A stretch of DNA of 64,000 nt from Streptomyces achromogenes (GCF_030816715.1 NZ_JAUSYH010000001.1:6324001-6388000), one strand, 5' to 3'; positions 45,901 to 55,580 are shown, numbered from the stretch's first letter. Notes: generated by a model from the letters alone, not told the origin. Numbers and translations: made by a program.

Positions 45901-47910
45901 GGGAATGTGGCCGCAGGCCTGGCGCTGCTCGTCCAGGTAGGAGAGCACGTTGTCGGCCGCCCACGCGTCGAGGCCCGCGGTGAGCAGGCGCAGCCGGGCG
46001 TCCTCCTTGGAGAGCGAGCCGACCTCGCGCAGGAACGCGCCCACCGCGCGGCCGAGCTCCAGCGGCCGGCCCAGCTGGTCGCCCTTCCAGAACGGCAGAC
46101 GACCCGGGACGCCGGGGGCGGGGGAGACCAGAACCCGGTCGCGGGTGATGTCCTCGATCCGCCAGGAGCTGGTGCCGAGCGTGAAGACGTCACCCACGCG
46201 CGACTCGTAGACCATCTCCTCGTCGAGTTCACCGACCCGGCCGCCGCCCTTCTTGGGGTCGGAGCCGGCCAGGAAGACGCCGAACAGGCCCCGGTCGGGG
46301 ATCGTGCCCCCGGAGGTGACGGCGAGGCGCTGGGCACCGGGGCGGCCGGTGACCGTCCCGGCGACCCGGTCCCACACCACGCGCGGGCGCAGCTCGGCGA
46401 ACGCGTCGGACGGGTAACGGCCGGCCAGCATGTCCAGGACGGCCGTGAACGCGGACTCCGGCAGCGACGCGAAGGGGGCGGCGCGGCGGACCAGGGCCAG
46501 CAGGTCGTCCACCTGCCAGGCGTCGAGGGCCGTCATGGCGACGAGCTGCTGGGCCAGGACGTCCAGCGGGTTGGCCGGCACCCGCAGGGACTCGATCGAG
46601 CCCGTACGCATCCGCTCGGTCACCACGGCCGCCTGGACGAGGTCGCCCCGGTACTTCGGGAAGACCACTCCGGTGGACACCGCGCCCACCTGGTGCCCGG
46701 CGCGTCCGACGCGCTGGAGGCCGGAGGCCACCGAGGGCGGCGACTCCACCTGTACGACGAGGTCCACCGCGCCCATGTCGATGCCCAGCTCGAGACTGGA
46801 GGTCGCCACCACGGCGGGCAGCCGGCCCGCCTTAAGGTCCTCCTCCACGAGGGCGCGCTGCTCTTTGGAGACCGAGCCGTGGTGGGCGCGCGCGATGACG
46901 CCCGGGGCTCCCTGGGCGGCGCCGGAGCCGCCCATCAGCTGGGCGGGGGAGTGATGCTCGCCCAGGGGCTCGCCGGTGGCGCGCTCGTAGGCGATCTCGT
47001 TCAGCCGGTTGCACAGGCGCTCGGCGAGACGGCGCGAGTTGGCGAACACGATGGTGGAGCGGTGGGCCTGGACGAGGTCGGTGATCCGCTCCTCGACGTG
47101 CGGCCAGATCGAGGGGCGTTCGGCTCCTTCGGCGCCCTCGGTGACCGGGGATCCGCCCAGCTCGCCCAGATCCTCCACCGGAACGACGACCGAGAGGTCG
47201 AACTCCTTGCCGGACTTCGGCTGGACGATCTCCACCTTGCGGTGCGGGGAGAGATAGCGGGCCACCTCGTCGACCGGACGGACCGTGGCCGACAGACCGA
47301 TGCGACGGGCGGGCCTGGGCAGCAGTTCGTCCAGCCGCTCCAGGGAGAGGGCGAGGTGCGCGCCGCGCTTGGTGCCGGCGACCGCGTGCACCTCGTCCAG
47401 GATCACCGACTCGATGCCGGTCAGCGCGTCGCGGGTGGCCGACGTGAGCATCAGGAACAGCGATTCCGGCGTCGTGATCAGGATGTCCGGCGGGCGGGTG
47501 GACAGCGCACGGCGCTCGGCGGGCGGGGTGTCGCCGGAGCGGATGCCGACCTTGATCTCGGGCTCCGGCAGGCCCAGACGCACGGACTCCTGACGGATGC
47601 CGGTCAGCGGACTGCGCAGGTTGCGCTCCACGTCGACCGCGAGGGCCTTGAGCGGGGACACGTAGAGGACCCGGCAGCGCTTCTTCGGATCGGCGGGCGG
47701 GGGCGTCGAGGCCAGCTGGTCCAGGGCGGCCAGGAAGGCGGCCAGCGTCTTGCCGGAACCCGTCGGGGCCACCACCAGCACGTCGGAGCCCTCGCCGATG
47801 GCTCGCCACGCGCCGGCCTGGGCCGCGGTGGGCGCGGAGAACGCCCCCGTGAACCAGCCGCGGGTCGCGGGGGAGAAGCCGTCGAGGGCCCGGTGTGCGG
47901 AGCTGACCAT
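42976..47910 (-). CDS. lhr: Lhr-type superfamily 2 ATP-dependent helicase
   Basis: A 1644-residue large helicase-related protein. Motif I APTGSGKT is at residues 49-56 and the DEVH box at 172-175, followed by TTPES, SATVRP and the RecA2 motifs (VATSSLELGIDMGAVD, QRVGRAGHQ). The winged-helix and Lhr-specific beta-barrel core follow, then a long C-terminal domain (about 870-1644) characteristic of full-length actinobacterial Lhr. Mycobacterial Lhr is a 3'-5' DNA/RNA-DNA translocase induced by DNA damage. It is clustered here with nei and close to recA. The C-terminal third contains a disordered, Gly/Pro/Arg-rich insert (about 1445-1520). Confidence 0.95.
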   Translation of the reverse strand: MVSSAHRALDGFSPATRGWFTGAFSAPTAAQAGAWRAIGEGSDVLVVAPTGSGKTLAAFLAALDQLASTPPPADPKKRCRVLYVSPLKALAVDVERNLRSPLTGIRQESVRLGLPEPEIKVGIRSGDTPPAERRALSTRPPDILITTPESLFLMLTSATRDALTGIESVILDEVHAVAGTKRGAHLALSLERLDELLPRPARRIGLSATVRPVDEVARYLSPHRKVEIVQPKSGKEFDLSVVVPVEDLGELGGSPVTEGAEGAERPSIWPHVEERITDLVQAHRSTIVFANSRRLAERLCNRLNEIAYERATGEPLGEHHSPAQLMGGSGAAQGAPGVIARAHHGSVSKEQRALVEEDLKAGRLPAVVATSSLELGIDMGAVDLVVQVESPPSVASGLQRVGRAGHQVGAVSTGVVFPKYRGDLVQAAVVTERMRTGSIESLRVPANPLDVLAQQLVAMTALDAWQVDDLLALVRRAAPFASLPESAFTAVLDMLAGRYPSDAFAELRPRVVWDRVAGTVTGRPGAQRLAVTSGGTIPDRGLFGVFLAGSDPKKGGGRVGELDEEMVYESRVGDVFTLGTSSWRIEDITRDRVLVSPAPGVPGRLPFWKGDQLGRPLELGRAVGAFLREVGSLSKEDARLRLLTAGLDAWAADNVLSYLDEQRQACGHIPDDRTIVVERFRDELGDWRVVVHSPFGAQVHAPWALALGAKLSERYGMDAQVMHADDGIVLRLPDADLMGLDLLDQEPMKAGAEYDADQAPVGAADVVFDKGEVDQIVTDQVGGSALFAARFRECAARALLLPRRNPGRRTPLWQQRQRAAQLLQVASEFGSFPIVLEAIRECLQDVFDVPGLVELMGDLESRKVRLVEVTTAEPSPFARSLLFGYVAQFLYEGDSPLAERRAAALSLDSRLLAELLGQAELRELLDADVLAELEQELQWLTEDRRVKDAEGVADLLRLLGPLTDAELAERGAEPRWARELAAARRAIPVRIAGAEHWAAIEDAGRLRDALGTALPVGVPEAFTEPVKDPLGDLLARHARTHGPFTSAGAAARFGLGVAVTEGALQRLAAGGRVVQGEFHPAGIGQEWCDATVLRRLRRRSLAALRHELEPVPPPALAQFLPQWQHIGRGHSLRGVDGLVRAIEQLQGASVPASALEKLVLPSRVRDYTPAMLDELTAAGEVVWAGAGALPGKDGWVSLYVADAAPLLLSPPHPLELTALHQSVLDALSGGYGLFFRQIADQVRATTHPEAADPQLADAVWDLAWSGRLTNDTLTPMRSLLGSGRTAGSTAHRAKRAVPRGRYGSLTAGPRPASRGGPPTVAGRWSLLPAHEPDPTVRAHALARTLLDRHGVVTRGAVAAEGVEGGFSATYRILSVFEESGQARRGYVVEGLGAAQFAMDGAVDRLRAVANARDRGEALPGPNPTAHAQEDFVFPDDLPADDAWDVPGGGASLTSPLAPRRGRASSDEYVSPRDLASSGTGGPRGDSAFPNAAGFPGRPDHGGVRHGGRDRSPASRAVVLAAADPANAYGAALGWPEPPSGAGHKPGRKAGSLVVLVDGELTLYMERGGKSLLAWPSAPDSEGAPADDPQLHAAAQALAEAARAGALGTVTVERVNGSSALTSPIGALLEGAGFIATPRGLRLRA

Positions 47911-48131
47911 GCGTCCATCCTGCACCCCTCCACTGACAATGGTCCTGAACTGCGAGAACACGGCAGCTGGAGCGTCGCGTGGAGCGGCGGACGCCCCGGT
48001 TCCCCGGCCCCGTCGGCGGCCGGGACTCCTCGCGGAGAACGGCCGGGGTGGCGAGTTCGGGTTCTCGGGAGCGGGCGCGGCACAGGCAGTACCCGGAGCT
48101 GCCCGGTGTCGACCGTCTGCGTGCCTTTCGG

Positions 48132-49076
48132 TCAGCCGATGGCGCGGCCGTAGGCCCGCAGGGTGCGCAGCGCCTCGATCGTCACCATGGGGCGCGCCTC
48201 CAGGGCGGTGCCCGGCGCCCAACGACGCCAGCGGACGGGCCAGCCGCCGTCCTCCTCCTGCGCGCCGGCGAGGTGGTCCAGGGAGCGCGCCATCTCGTCG
48301 TCCGTGAACCACGCGCGCGCGAGGGAGTGCGGTGTCCGGGCGAAGTCGTACGGGAAGTGATGCTCACCGGGGGCGTAGCCGTCAGGGACCGGGTAGGCGT
48401 CGAGGCGGTCCGGCTCCAGCACGACGATCCGTTGGGCGCGCACCAGGCGGCCCAGACGGTCGGCGGCCGACTCCGCGCGCGGGCGGTCGGGAACGGCGTC
48501 CAGGAAGGCCACCGCGGCCTGGATCTCGTACGGATGCGACCGCTCCAGGGAGTCCACCGCCTGCCAGCAGAAGTCCGTGGCCCGGAACAGCCAGGCGTGC
48601 CACACGTCGTTGCGGTGCAGCAGACCCACCACCGGCCCGGTGGCGAGCAGGTCGCTGGGCGGGTCGTCCACGATCGGGATGAACGGGGCCGCCGGGTAGC
48701 CGCGCTGGCTGGGAAGGATCGCCGGCAGCGCGCCGTCGCCGGTGGACACGGACGTCAGGTAATCGCACATCCGCTCCACGCGCCTGCCGCCGAGACGCCC
48801 GACCGAGTCCAGCACCCGCAGGGCGTGCGCGGTGTGCAGGGGCTGGCTGACGGGACCGCGCAGATCGGGCTCCAGCGCGTGGCCGTATCCGCCGTCCTCA
48901 TTGCGGTAGGCGTCGAGGGCGATCTCGACGGGGTCGGCGGAGCCGTGCAGGAAGTCGTGCGCGAAGACGCGCTGCTCCAGCACGCGCGCGGTGAGCCAGA
49001 CGAAGTGCTCGGCGCGGAAGAGCGGGGAGTGCGCCGGGGGCGGCGGGGGGAGTGGGGATGCTCCGGTTTCGGCCAT
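48132..49076 (-). CDS. Hypothetical protein, prenyltransferase/squalene-cyclase-like alpha/alpha toroid
   Basis: A 314-residue soluble protein with repeated toroid-type motifs (DAYRNEDGGYGHALEPDLR near 55-73 and LDHLAGAQEEDGGWPVRWRRW near 263-284), resembling the QW-like repeats of terpene cyclase and prenyltransferase folds. The DxDD or metal-binding residues of true cyclases are not seen, so it is probably not one. A Pro-rich N-terminus precedes the fold. It lies upstream of lhr on the same strand with a 221-bp gap; function unknown. Confidence 0.8.
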   Translation of the reverse strand: MAETGASPLPPPPPAHSPLFRAEHFVWLTARVLEQRVFAHDFLHGSADPVEIALDAYRNEDGGYGHALEPDLRGPVSQPLHTAHALRVLDSVGRLGGRRVERMCDYLTSVSTGDGALPAILPSQRGYPAAPFIPIVDDPPSDLLATGPVVGLLHRNDVWHAWLFRATDFCWQAVDSLERSHPYEIQAAVAFLDAVPDRPRAESAADRLGRLVRAQRIVVLEPDRLDAYPVPDGYAPGEHHFPYDFARTPHSLARAWFTDDEMARSLDHLAGAQEEDGGWPVRWRRWAPGTALEARPMVTIEALRTLRAYGRAIG

Positions 49077-49155
49077 GCGTCAGACCGTAGGGCGGAAAGC
49101 GGTCTCGGCAGGCGCTCACGGAGGGGGACGCCCCCGAGGGCGGGATACTGATGTC

Positions 49156-49350
49156 ATGCGGTTGACGGTCTTCTGGCAGCGGATGGACGAGCACTTCGGC
49201 ACGGGGTACGCCGAGACCTTCGCGCGCGATCACGTGATGACGGAACTCGGCGGACGCACCGTGCACGAGGCGCTGGCCGAGGGCTGGGCGGCCAAGGACG
49301 TGTGGCGCGTGGTCTGCGCGGTGATGAACGTTCCCCAGGAGATGCGCTGA
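49156..49350 (+). CDS. DUF3046 small protein
   Basis: A 64-residue protein (MRLTVFWQRMDEHFG ... HVMTELGGRTVHEALAEG ... DVWRVVCAVMNVP) that fits DUF3046, a short actinobacterial family typically found just upstream of recA. The ATG at 49156 is chosen by family length. Function unknown. It is divergent from the toroid gene, with about 80 bp between them. Confidence 0.9.
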   Translation: MRLTVFWQRMDEHFGTGYAETFARDHVMTELGGRTVHEALAEGWAAKDVWRVVCAVMNVPQEMR

Positions 49351-49411
49351 TACGTCAAGAAGATCGCAGGCGGCCGGTCCGATTGTCGGTGGCGTAGGCG
49401 AGACTTGGTCC

Positions 49412-50671
49412 GTGGCACCCACTGACGAGACCGGGCAGACGTCCCGGAACGCGCCCCCGCACGGCACGACGCCGCCCTCCGGGCCTCCCCCGGCCGACGG
49501 CGGCGCCGCGCAGGGCGCGCGCATGCCGCGCTGGCTGCCGCGCGCCATGGTGCTCGCGCTCGCCCTCGTCGCGGCGTTCCAACTGGGCACGTGGGCGTTC
49601 CACCAGCTCATCGGCCTACTGCTCAACGTGCTCATCGCGTTCTTCCTGGCGCTCGCCGTGGAGCCCGCGGTCAGCCGGATGGCCGCCCGCGGGATGCGCA
49701 GGGGGTTCGCCACCTTTCTGGTCTTCTTCGGCCTGCTGATCGTGGTCGCCGGATTCTTCACGCTGCTCGGCTCGATGCTCGCGGGACAGATCATCAAGAT
49801 GATCGAGGGCTTCCCGGAGTATCTGGACTCCGTGATCCACTGGATCAACACCACGTTCCACACCGAACTCCGGCGCGTGGACATCCAGGAGGGACTGCTC
49901 CACTCCGACTGGCTGCGCAAGTACGCGCAGAACAGCGCGGCCGGCGTCCTCGACGTCTCCACACAGGTCCTCGGCGGTCTTTTCCAGCTGCTGACGATCG
50001 CCCTGTTCTCGTTCTACTTCGCCGCGGACGGACCGCGTCTGCGTCGGGCCCTGTGTTCCGTCCTGCCGCCGGCCAAGCAGGCCGAGGTGCTGCGCGCCTG
50101 GGAGATCGCCGTCGACAAGACCGGCGGCTACCTCTACTCCCGCGGGCTGATGGCGCTGATCTCCGGGGTGGCGCACTATGTGCTCCTGCAGGCCCTCGGT
50201 ATCCCGTACGCGCCCGTGCTCGCCGTCTGGGTGGGCGTGGTCTCGCAGTTCATCCCCACCATCGGCACCTATCTGGCGGGCGCCCTGCCCATGCTGATCG
50301 CCTTCACGGTCTCGCCGCTGTACGCGCTGTGGGTGCTGATCTTCGTCGTGGTGTACCAGCAGTTCGAGAACTACATGCTGCAGCCCAAGCTGACCTCGAA
50401 GACCGTCGACATCCACCCGGCCGTCGCCTTCGGCTCCGTCATCGCGGGCACCGCCCTCCTGGGCGCGATCGGTGCGCTCATCTCCATCCCGGCGGTGGCC
50501 ACACTGCAGGCGTTCCTGGGCGCGTACGTGAAGCGGTACGACGTCACGGACGACCCCCGCGTCCACGGCCACCGGGGGCGTGGCGAGGGGCCCGGGCCGC
50601 TCGCGCGCGTGCAGCAGTTGTGGACCCGGGCACGCAACCGGACGGGCGGCTCGCGGGGCGGGTCCGGCTGA
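49412..50671 (+). CDS. AI-2E family transporter-like permease
   Basis: A 419-residue membrane protein of the DUF20/AI-2E exporter family, with about eight transmembrane helices and the family motif region VVYQQFENYMLQPKLTSKTVDIHP near residues 313-336. Members export diverse small molecules or act as Na+/H+ antiporters, so quorum signalling should not be inferred from the name. A 40-residue Pro/Thr/Gly-rich N-terminus and a basic C-terminal tail flank the core. It starts at GTG 49412, 61 nt after the DUF3046 gene, and may be co-transcribed with it. Confidence 0.9.
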   Translation: MAPTDETGQTSRNAPPHGTTPPSGPPPADGGAAQGARMPRWLPRAMVLALALVAAFQLGTWAFHQLIGLLLNVLIAFFLALAVEPAVSRMAARGMRRGFATFLVFFGLLIVVAGFFTLLGSMLAGQIIKMIEGFPEYLDSVIHWINTTFHTELRRVDIQEGLLHSDWLRKYAQNSAAGVLDVSTQVLGGLFQLLTIALFSFYFAADGPRLRRALCSVLPPAKQAEVLRAWEIAVDKTGGYLYSRGLMALISGVAHYVLLQALGIPYAPVLAVWVGVVSQFIPTIGTYLAGALPMLIAFTVSPLYALWVLIFVVVYQQFENYMLQPKLTSKTVDIHPAVAFGSVIAGTALLGAIGALISIPAVATLQAFLGAYVKRYDVTDDPRVHGHRGRGEGPGPLARVQQLWTRARNRTGGSRGGSG

Positions 50672-50720
50672 GCAGGCGGAACCGGGCGTCAGGGTTCGGG
50701 GGCAGGGCGCGTCGGCAGCC

Positions 50721-51587
50721 TCAGTAGGTGAGAACGGCCCACACTCCGGCCGCGACGACCGCGGCCGCATAGCAGCCCACCGCCGCCGCGGTGATCCGCC
50801 ACCGCACCCCCTCGCTCCAGGACGTGCGGGACGACATCAGCCAGGCCAGCGCGGGAAGCACCAGGACGGCGTGCAGGCTGACCCCGTGCAGCGGCTTGAG
50901 CGGGGCCGTGGAGTGATACGCCGCCTCCTGGTGGCCGGTGCGGGTGAGCACGACCCCGCGCGCGATCATCGCCGCCCCGGAGACGAGCGCGACCAGCAGG
51001 ATCGCGAAGCCGGAACGCACCGCGAGGGCCATCCCGGCCGGGCCCGTCGGCCGGCGCCGGAAGGACGCCACGGCGAACACGGTGAGCAGCGCGACGAGGA
51101 CGCCGCCGCCGACCGCGAGCATCAGGGACACGGCGGTGTCGAAGGACGTCTCCATGTCCAGGTGCGAGGGCGCCCTCCGCCAGGCCTGGAGGGTGATCCC
51201 CCCGACCTCGACGACACAGTCGGCGGCGAACACCCCGAGCAGCACGGCACGCACTCGTGGCCTCATCCGCAGGAACGACGTCACCCTGACGACGGTCCAG
51301 AGCGTCACGCCGAAGGAGAGCCCGAAGGTCACCGGCTTGCGCCAGGAGACGGGGCCGTACCAGGCGCCGCCGTCGACGGCGAACACCACCAGGTGCACGA
51401 GACCGGAGGCGACGAGGACCAGCGCGGTCGCCCCGTAGACGGTCCCGGCCCCGGTCTTGGCCCCGGCCCTGGCCTTGGTCCCGACCGTGGCTCCGCTTCC
51501 GGCTCCGGCTCCTGCTCCGGTCCCGGCCCTGGACCTCGTGCCGCCGGTTCCCTCGCGGCGCTGTGTGGTGGTCGTCTGTTCGTCCAT
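50721..51587 (-). CDS. Hypothetical seven-helix membrane protein
   Basis: A 288-residue protein with ATG 51587 and gggaag upstream. Residues about 18-50 are a Gly/Ala/Thr low-complexity stretch; about seven hydrophobic helices follow (from YGATALVLVASGLVHLVVFAV onward). The pattern HLVVFAVDGGAWYGPVSWRKPVTFGLSFG recurs in uncharacterised actinobacterial membrane proteins. Function unknown. It converges on the AI-2E gene with only 49 bp between the stops and no clear terminator. Confidence 0.78.
   Translation of the reverse strand: MDEQTTTTQRREGTGGTRSRAGTGAGAGAGSGATVGTKARAGAKTGAGTVYGATALVLVASGLVHLVVFAVDGGAWYGPVSWRKPVTFGLSFGVTLWTVVRVTSFLRMRPRVRAVLLGVFAADCVVEVGGITLQAWRRAPSHLDMETSFDTAVSLMLAVGGGVLVALLTVFAVASFRRRPTGPAGMALAVRSGFAILLVALVSGAAMIARGVVLTRTGHQEAAYHSTAPLKPLHGVSLHAVLVLPALAWLMSSRTSWSEGVRWRITAAAVGCYAAAVVAAGVWAVLTY
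51441..51535 (-). repeat. Short GC minisatellite in the N-terminus of the membrane protein
   Basis: Degenerate 6-bp units (variants of ggtccc, ggctcc and ggcccc) run for about 95 bp and encode the Gly/Ala-rich stretch. It is in frame and tolerates unit-number change. Confidence 0.7.
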
Positions 51588-52015
51588 GCGCCGAGCTTCC
51601 CGGCCGCGGTGGTGCGCCGTCGTCGTCCTGTCGAAGGCACCCGTCGTACGCCCGGGGGAGCAGCAGACGCCGGAGCCGGTCGAAATGGACGGGCGGACGG
51701 GAGCCGGGATGCAGGCGGGACGGTGTGGGGATGCGTGGGGGGGTGCTCGGAACGGGCCGCGCCGGGGCCGGGTGCGCGGGGTCGGCGGCTTGTGAACGTA
51801 GCCTCGGGAGTGCCGCGTGGTGCGCTTGACACCAAAATCGAACATCCGTTCTTATGGAGGCTCCGGCGGCTCTCGCGGCGGGCGGTATGTCCCGTTCGAA
51901 GCCGATAAGTGCCTGAGTTATCCACAGGCCGGACCGGCGTCGAGGCGCATTGTCAGTGGCAGGCGTTAGCGTCTTTGACGTGAAGCGATCGACTCAAGCA
52001 AACCGGGTGGAACCC
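51588..52015 (+). promoter_or_regulatory. recA upstream region with SOS-regulated promoter
   Basis: 428 bp without a gene. The promoter TTGACA (51826-51831), 18 nt, TCTTAT (51850-51855) contains a LexA-type box tcgaacatccgttctt (51838-51853) between its two elements. This matches the actinobacterial SOS consensus GAAC-N4-GTTC. The start near 51862 leaves a leader of about 155 nt. Nothing else stands out. Confidence 0.85.
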
Positions 52016-53143
<1,128 letters not shown>

Positions 53144-53146
53144 TCC

Positions 53147-53890
53147 GTGACACGACGAACGGACTGGGTCGAGTACGTCCACCCCGACGCCCCCAGGGGG
53201 GCGGGCAACGGGGTCGACGGCGGCCTGTCCCTGGACGGCGACGACCGGTCGGGCACCGGCCGGGCAGGGGGCGCCGACGAAGGCAGTCCACGTGGCGGGC
53301 GTGGACGCCGTCGGCGCGGCTCCGGGAAGCCGTCCACCGAGGACGGAGGTGCTTCTTCCTCGTCGAGGGCCGAGAAGGAGCAGCCTTCGGGGGACCCGGC
53401 TGAGCGGGCAAGGGCGATCTGCCTGCGCCTGCTCACCGGGACCCCGCGCACGCGGAAGCAGCTCGCCGACGCCCTGTACAAGCGGGAGATCCCCGACGAC
53501 GTGGCGGAGGAGGTGCTTTCGCGGTTCGAGGAGGTCGGGCTGATCAACGACGGCGCCTTCGCGGACGCCTGGGTGGAATCCCGGCATCACGGCAGAGGAC
53601 TGGCCCGGCGCGCGCTCGCTCAGGAGTTGCGGACCAAGGGCGTCGACCCGGAGCTGATCGAAGAGGCCGTCGGCCGCCTCGACTCCGAACAGGAGGAGGA
53701 GACGGCGCGCGAGCTCGTCGCCCGCAAGCTGCGCGCGACCCGTGGTCTCGACCGCGACAGACGGTTGCGCCGCCTCGCCGGCATGCTCGCACGCAAGGGT
53801 TACCCCGAGGGCCTGGCCCTGCGGGTGGTGCGGCAGGCGCTGGAGGAAGAGGGCGAGGACACGGACTCCCTGGGGGAGGACGGGTTCTGA
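53147..53890 (+). CDS. recX: Regulatory protein RecX
   Basis: 247 residues. RecX caps and inhibits RecA filaments. The conserved three-helix repeats occupy about 85-235 (ERARAICLRLLTGTPRTRKQLADALYKREIPDDVAEEVLSRFEEVGLINDGAFADAWVES). The first 80 residues are a Gly/Arg/Ser-rich disordered extension common in streptomycetes. GTG 53147 begins 3 nt after the recA stop, so the pair is co-transcribed. Confidence 0.94.
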   Translation: MTRRTDWVEYVHPDAPRGAGNGVDGGLSLDGDDRSGTGRAGGADEGSPRGGRGRRRRGSGKPSTEDGGASSSSRAEKEQPSGDPAERARAICLRLLTGTPRTRKQLADALYKREIPDDVAEEVLSRFEEVGLINDGAFADAWVESRHHGRGLARRALAQELRTKGVDPELIEEAVGRLDSEQEEETARELVARKLRATRGLDRDRRLRRLAGMLARKGYPEGLALRVVRQALEEEGEDTDSLGEDGF

Positions 53891-53970
53891 GCGCAGCCGC
53901 CACCTGCGCGCGTGCCCGCGCTGGAAGCGGCGACGTCGCCCCCTGCCCCCTTGGAGCGCGGGAACGCCTT

Positions 53971-54022
53971 GCGTCCCCGGAGGGCTGAGCGCGTTTCGCG
54001 TCCCGGGAGGGCTGAGCGCGTT
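53971..54022. repeat. Two-copy 26-bp tandem repeat downstream of recX
   Basis: gcgtccccggagggctgagc (53971-) and gcgtcccgggagggctgagc (53998-) are nearly identical 26-bp units lying between convergent recX and the rhodanese gene. No function is evident; a role in termination is possible. Confidence 0.7.
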
Positions 54023-54087
54023 CTTCGTCGGGCGCCTCCCGCCCACGCCGCCGCTCAGGGCCGACCCCTCAGCGTCCACCGGCGTGG

Positions 54088-54528
54088 CTACGGCGTCACG
54101 GGGAGGCCCGCCGCCTTCCACGCCTGGAAGCCGCCGACGAGATCGGTCGCCCGGTGCAGTCCCAGCTGGTGCAGGGACGCGGCGGCCAGGCTCGACGCGT
54201 ACCCCTCGTTGCAGATCACGATGGCCCGCACGTCATGGCTCGTGGCCTCGGGGAGACGATGACTGCCCCGAGGGTCTAGACGCCACTCCAGTTCGTTGCG
54301 CTCGACGACCAGCGCGCCGGGGATCAGCCCGTCCCGCTCCCGCAGCGCGGCATAGCGGATGTCGACCAGGAGCGCCTCGCCCGCGCGGGCGGCATCGAAC
54401 GCCTCCCGGGCCTCCACGCGCGCGTACCCGGCGCGGACACGCTCGAGCAACTCGTCGATCCCCGTCGGCTGTTCGTCGTGCCCTTCTTCGTCCCGCCGTC
54501 GCTCCCGGGGGGTGTTCGCGTCGCTCAC
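54088..54528 (-). CDS. Rhodanese-domain protein
   Basis: A 146-residue single rhodanese domain (about 25-142) with the active-site loop CNEGYAS (Cys near 109) and the usual aspartate-bearing start LVDIRY. Rhodaneses carry persulfide sulfur, for example to cyanide or thiophilic acceptors. GTG 54528 overlaps the cdo stop by 4 nt (GTGA), so it is translated with cysteine dioxygenase and probably handles sulfur released in cysteine breakdown. Confidence 0.92.
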   Translation of the reverse strand: MSDANTPRERRRDEEGHDEQPTGIDELLERVRAGYARVEAREAFDAARAGEALLVDIRYAALRERDGLIPGALVVERNELEWRLDPRGSHRLPEATSHDVRAIVICNEGYASSLAAASLHQLGLHRATDLVGGFQAWKAAGLPVTP

Positions 54529-55097
54529 TGCCAGTCCTCCGGACGTTCGACCTGCTCCAGCCGCAGCACCTGTCCGGTACGGCTGTAGCGGCGGATGCGG
54601 GGCAGCGGCGGATAGTAGGCGTGGACGGAGACGGCGTGTTCCCCGGCGGACTCGTTGAGGACCTCGTGGACGTGGTGGCGGCCGAAGGACCGGCCCCGGC
54701 CGGCCGACAGGGTGCGCGACCGGTCCACGCCGTCGGTCAGCTCCAGGGTCCGCCAGCCGTCGGTGGGCAGCCGGGCGGCGAGCGAGTACTCCTTGAGCGT
54801 GCCCCGCGCGGTCAGGAACGCGCCCACCGAGTCGGCGTGGTCGTGCCAGCCGGTGCCGGTGCCGGGCGGCCAGCCGATCAGCCAGGCCTCGCTGCCGCCC
54901 GGCCCCTCCAGACGCACCCAGGTGCGGCCCTCCGGATCGAGGGGGAGCGAGGCGATCAGCGCGGCGTCCGCGGCCGTACGCCGGACGAAGTCGAGGAGCT
55001 CCGCCTGCGTGGGCGCGGCGACGGAAGCGGGCGACGAGGGGGCGACAGGGAAGGAGGCAGAGAGGGCGGAAGGAGGGAGGGATGCAGAGACAGACAC
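54525..55097 (-). CDS. cdo: Cysteine dioxygenase (cupin)
   Basis: 190 residues from GTG 55097, with aggacgg about 5 nt upstream. The cupin iron site is visible as WHDHAD (HxH) with a later HVHEVLN and a conserved SVGAF after the first motif. The enzyme oxidises cysteine to cysteine sulfinate. The first 20 residues are Ser/Val/Pro-rich. The reading frame stays open upstream through the C-tract as poly-proline to 55298, but that extension has no family counterpart and is not chosen. It is coupled to the rhodanese gene and sits behind the leader peptide. Confidence 0.92.
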   Translation of the reverse strand: MSVSASLPPSALSASFPVAPSSPASVAAPTQAELLDFVRRTAADAALIASLPLDPEGRTWVRLEGPGGSEAWLIGWPPGTGTGWHDHADSVGAFLTARGTLKEYSLAARLPTDGWRTLELTDGVDRSRTLSAGRGRSFGRHHVHEVLNESAGEHAVSVHAYYPPLPRIRRYSRTGQVLRLEQVERPEDWQ

Positions 55098-55120
55098 GGA
55101 AACCGTCCTGGGAACGTTCG

Positions 55121-55165
<45 letters not shown>

Positions 55166-55224
55166 CGGGCCGCACACGGGCGGGGGCGCATCGGCGGCGC
55201 GCGCCGTGGGGAAGGGGTGCGAGT

Positions 55225-55311
55225 TCAGCAGGACGGACGACACACGCAGCCCGCATAGCGGACGAGGTCCATATGGACCCTCCGCCACAGGCGCACATCG
55301 GTGTCGGTCAC
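55225..55311 (-). CDS. Cys-rich leader peptide upstream of cdo
   Basis: A 28-residue peptide from GTG 55311 ending VRYAGCVCRPSC, with three cysteines (22, 24, 28) near the C-terminus. The segment VRLWRRVHMDL is the hallmark of the putative leader peptides found before sulfur-metabolism genes in Streptomyces. The GTG is 7 nt after a -10 hexamer, so translation is near-leaderless. The peptide ends 127 bp before cdo. Cys-codon attenuation is the likely role; mycobacterial Cys-rich uORFs work similarly. Confidence 0.8.
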   Translation of the reverse strand: MTDTDVRLWRRVHMDLVRYAGCVCRPSC

Positions 55312-55318
55312 GATCCGG

Positions 55319-55347
55319 AGTACAGCATGCCGGTGCACCGCGGTCAA
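55319..55347 (-). promoter_or_regulatory. Promoter of the cdo leader
   Basis: On the minus strand: TTGACC (55342-55347), 17 nt, TGTACT (55319-55324). The predicted start is about 1 nt from the leader GTG at 55311, so the transcript should be leaderless or nearly so. Confidence 0.65.
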
Positions 55348-55580
55348 CTCACCGTCACTCTGTGGACCGCACGGTGACGACGGCGCAGCTCCCGCCGCCC
55401 TGCGGCCGGCCTGCCGCAGAGTCGCGGTGGGTCGCCGCCGGCTCAGTGGCGGCCGTCCGGGCCGGCCCCACCTCTCCGCACCGGTCAGCGGCGGCCCGCC
55501 GCCGCGCCGCGCCGTCACCTCCGTCCCCCCGTTCGCGCTCACCCTCCGTGGCCGCGTCCTCGCCGCGAAGCCCCGGCATC

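Noticed and set aside
47945..47975. gaactgcgagaac upstream of lhr as a LexA box.
   Set aside because: The two GAAC halves are direct, not inverted, and the spacing is wrong for an SOS box.
43138..48153. A 1671-codon open frame on the plus strand opposite lhr.
   Set aside because: The opposite strand holds all SF2 helicase motifs in order; this frame has a low-complexity Gly/Arg/Glu composition and no recognisable fold.
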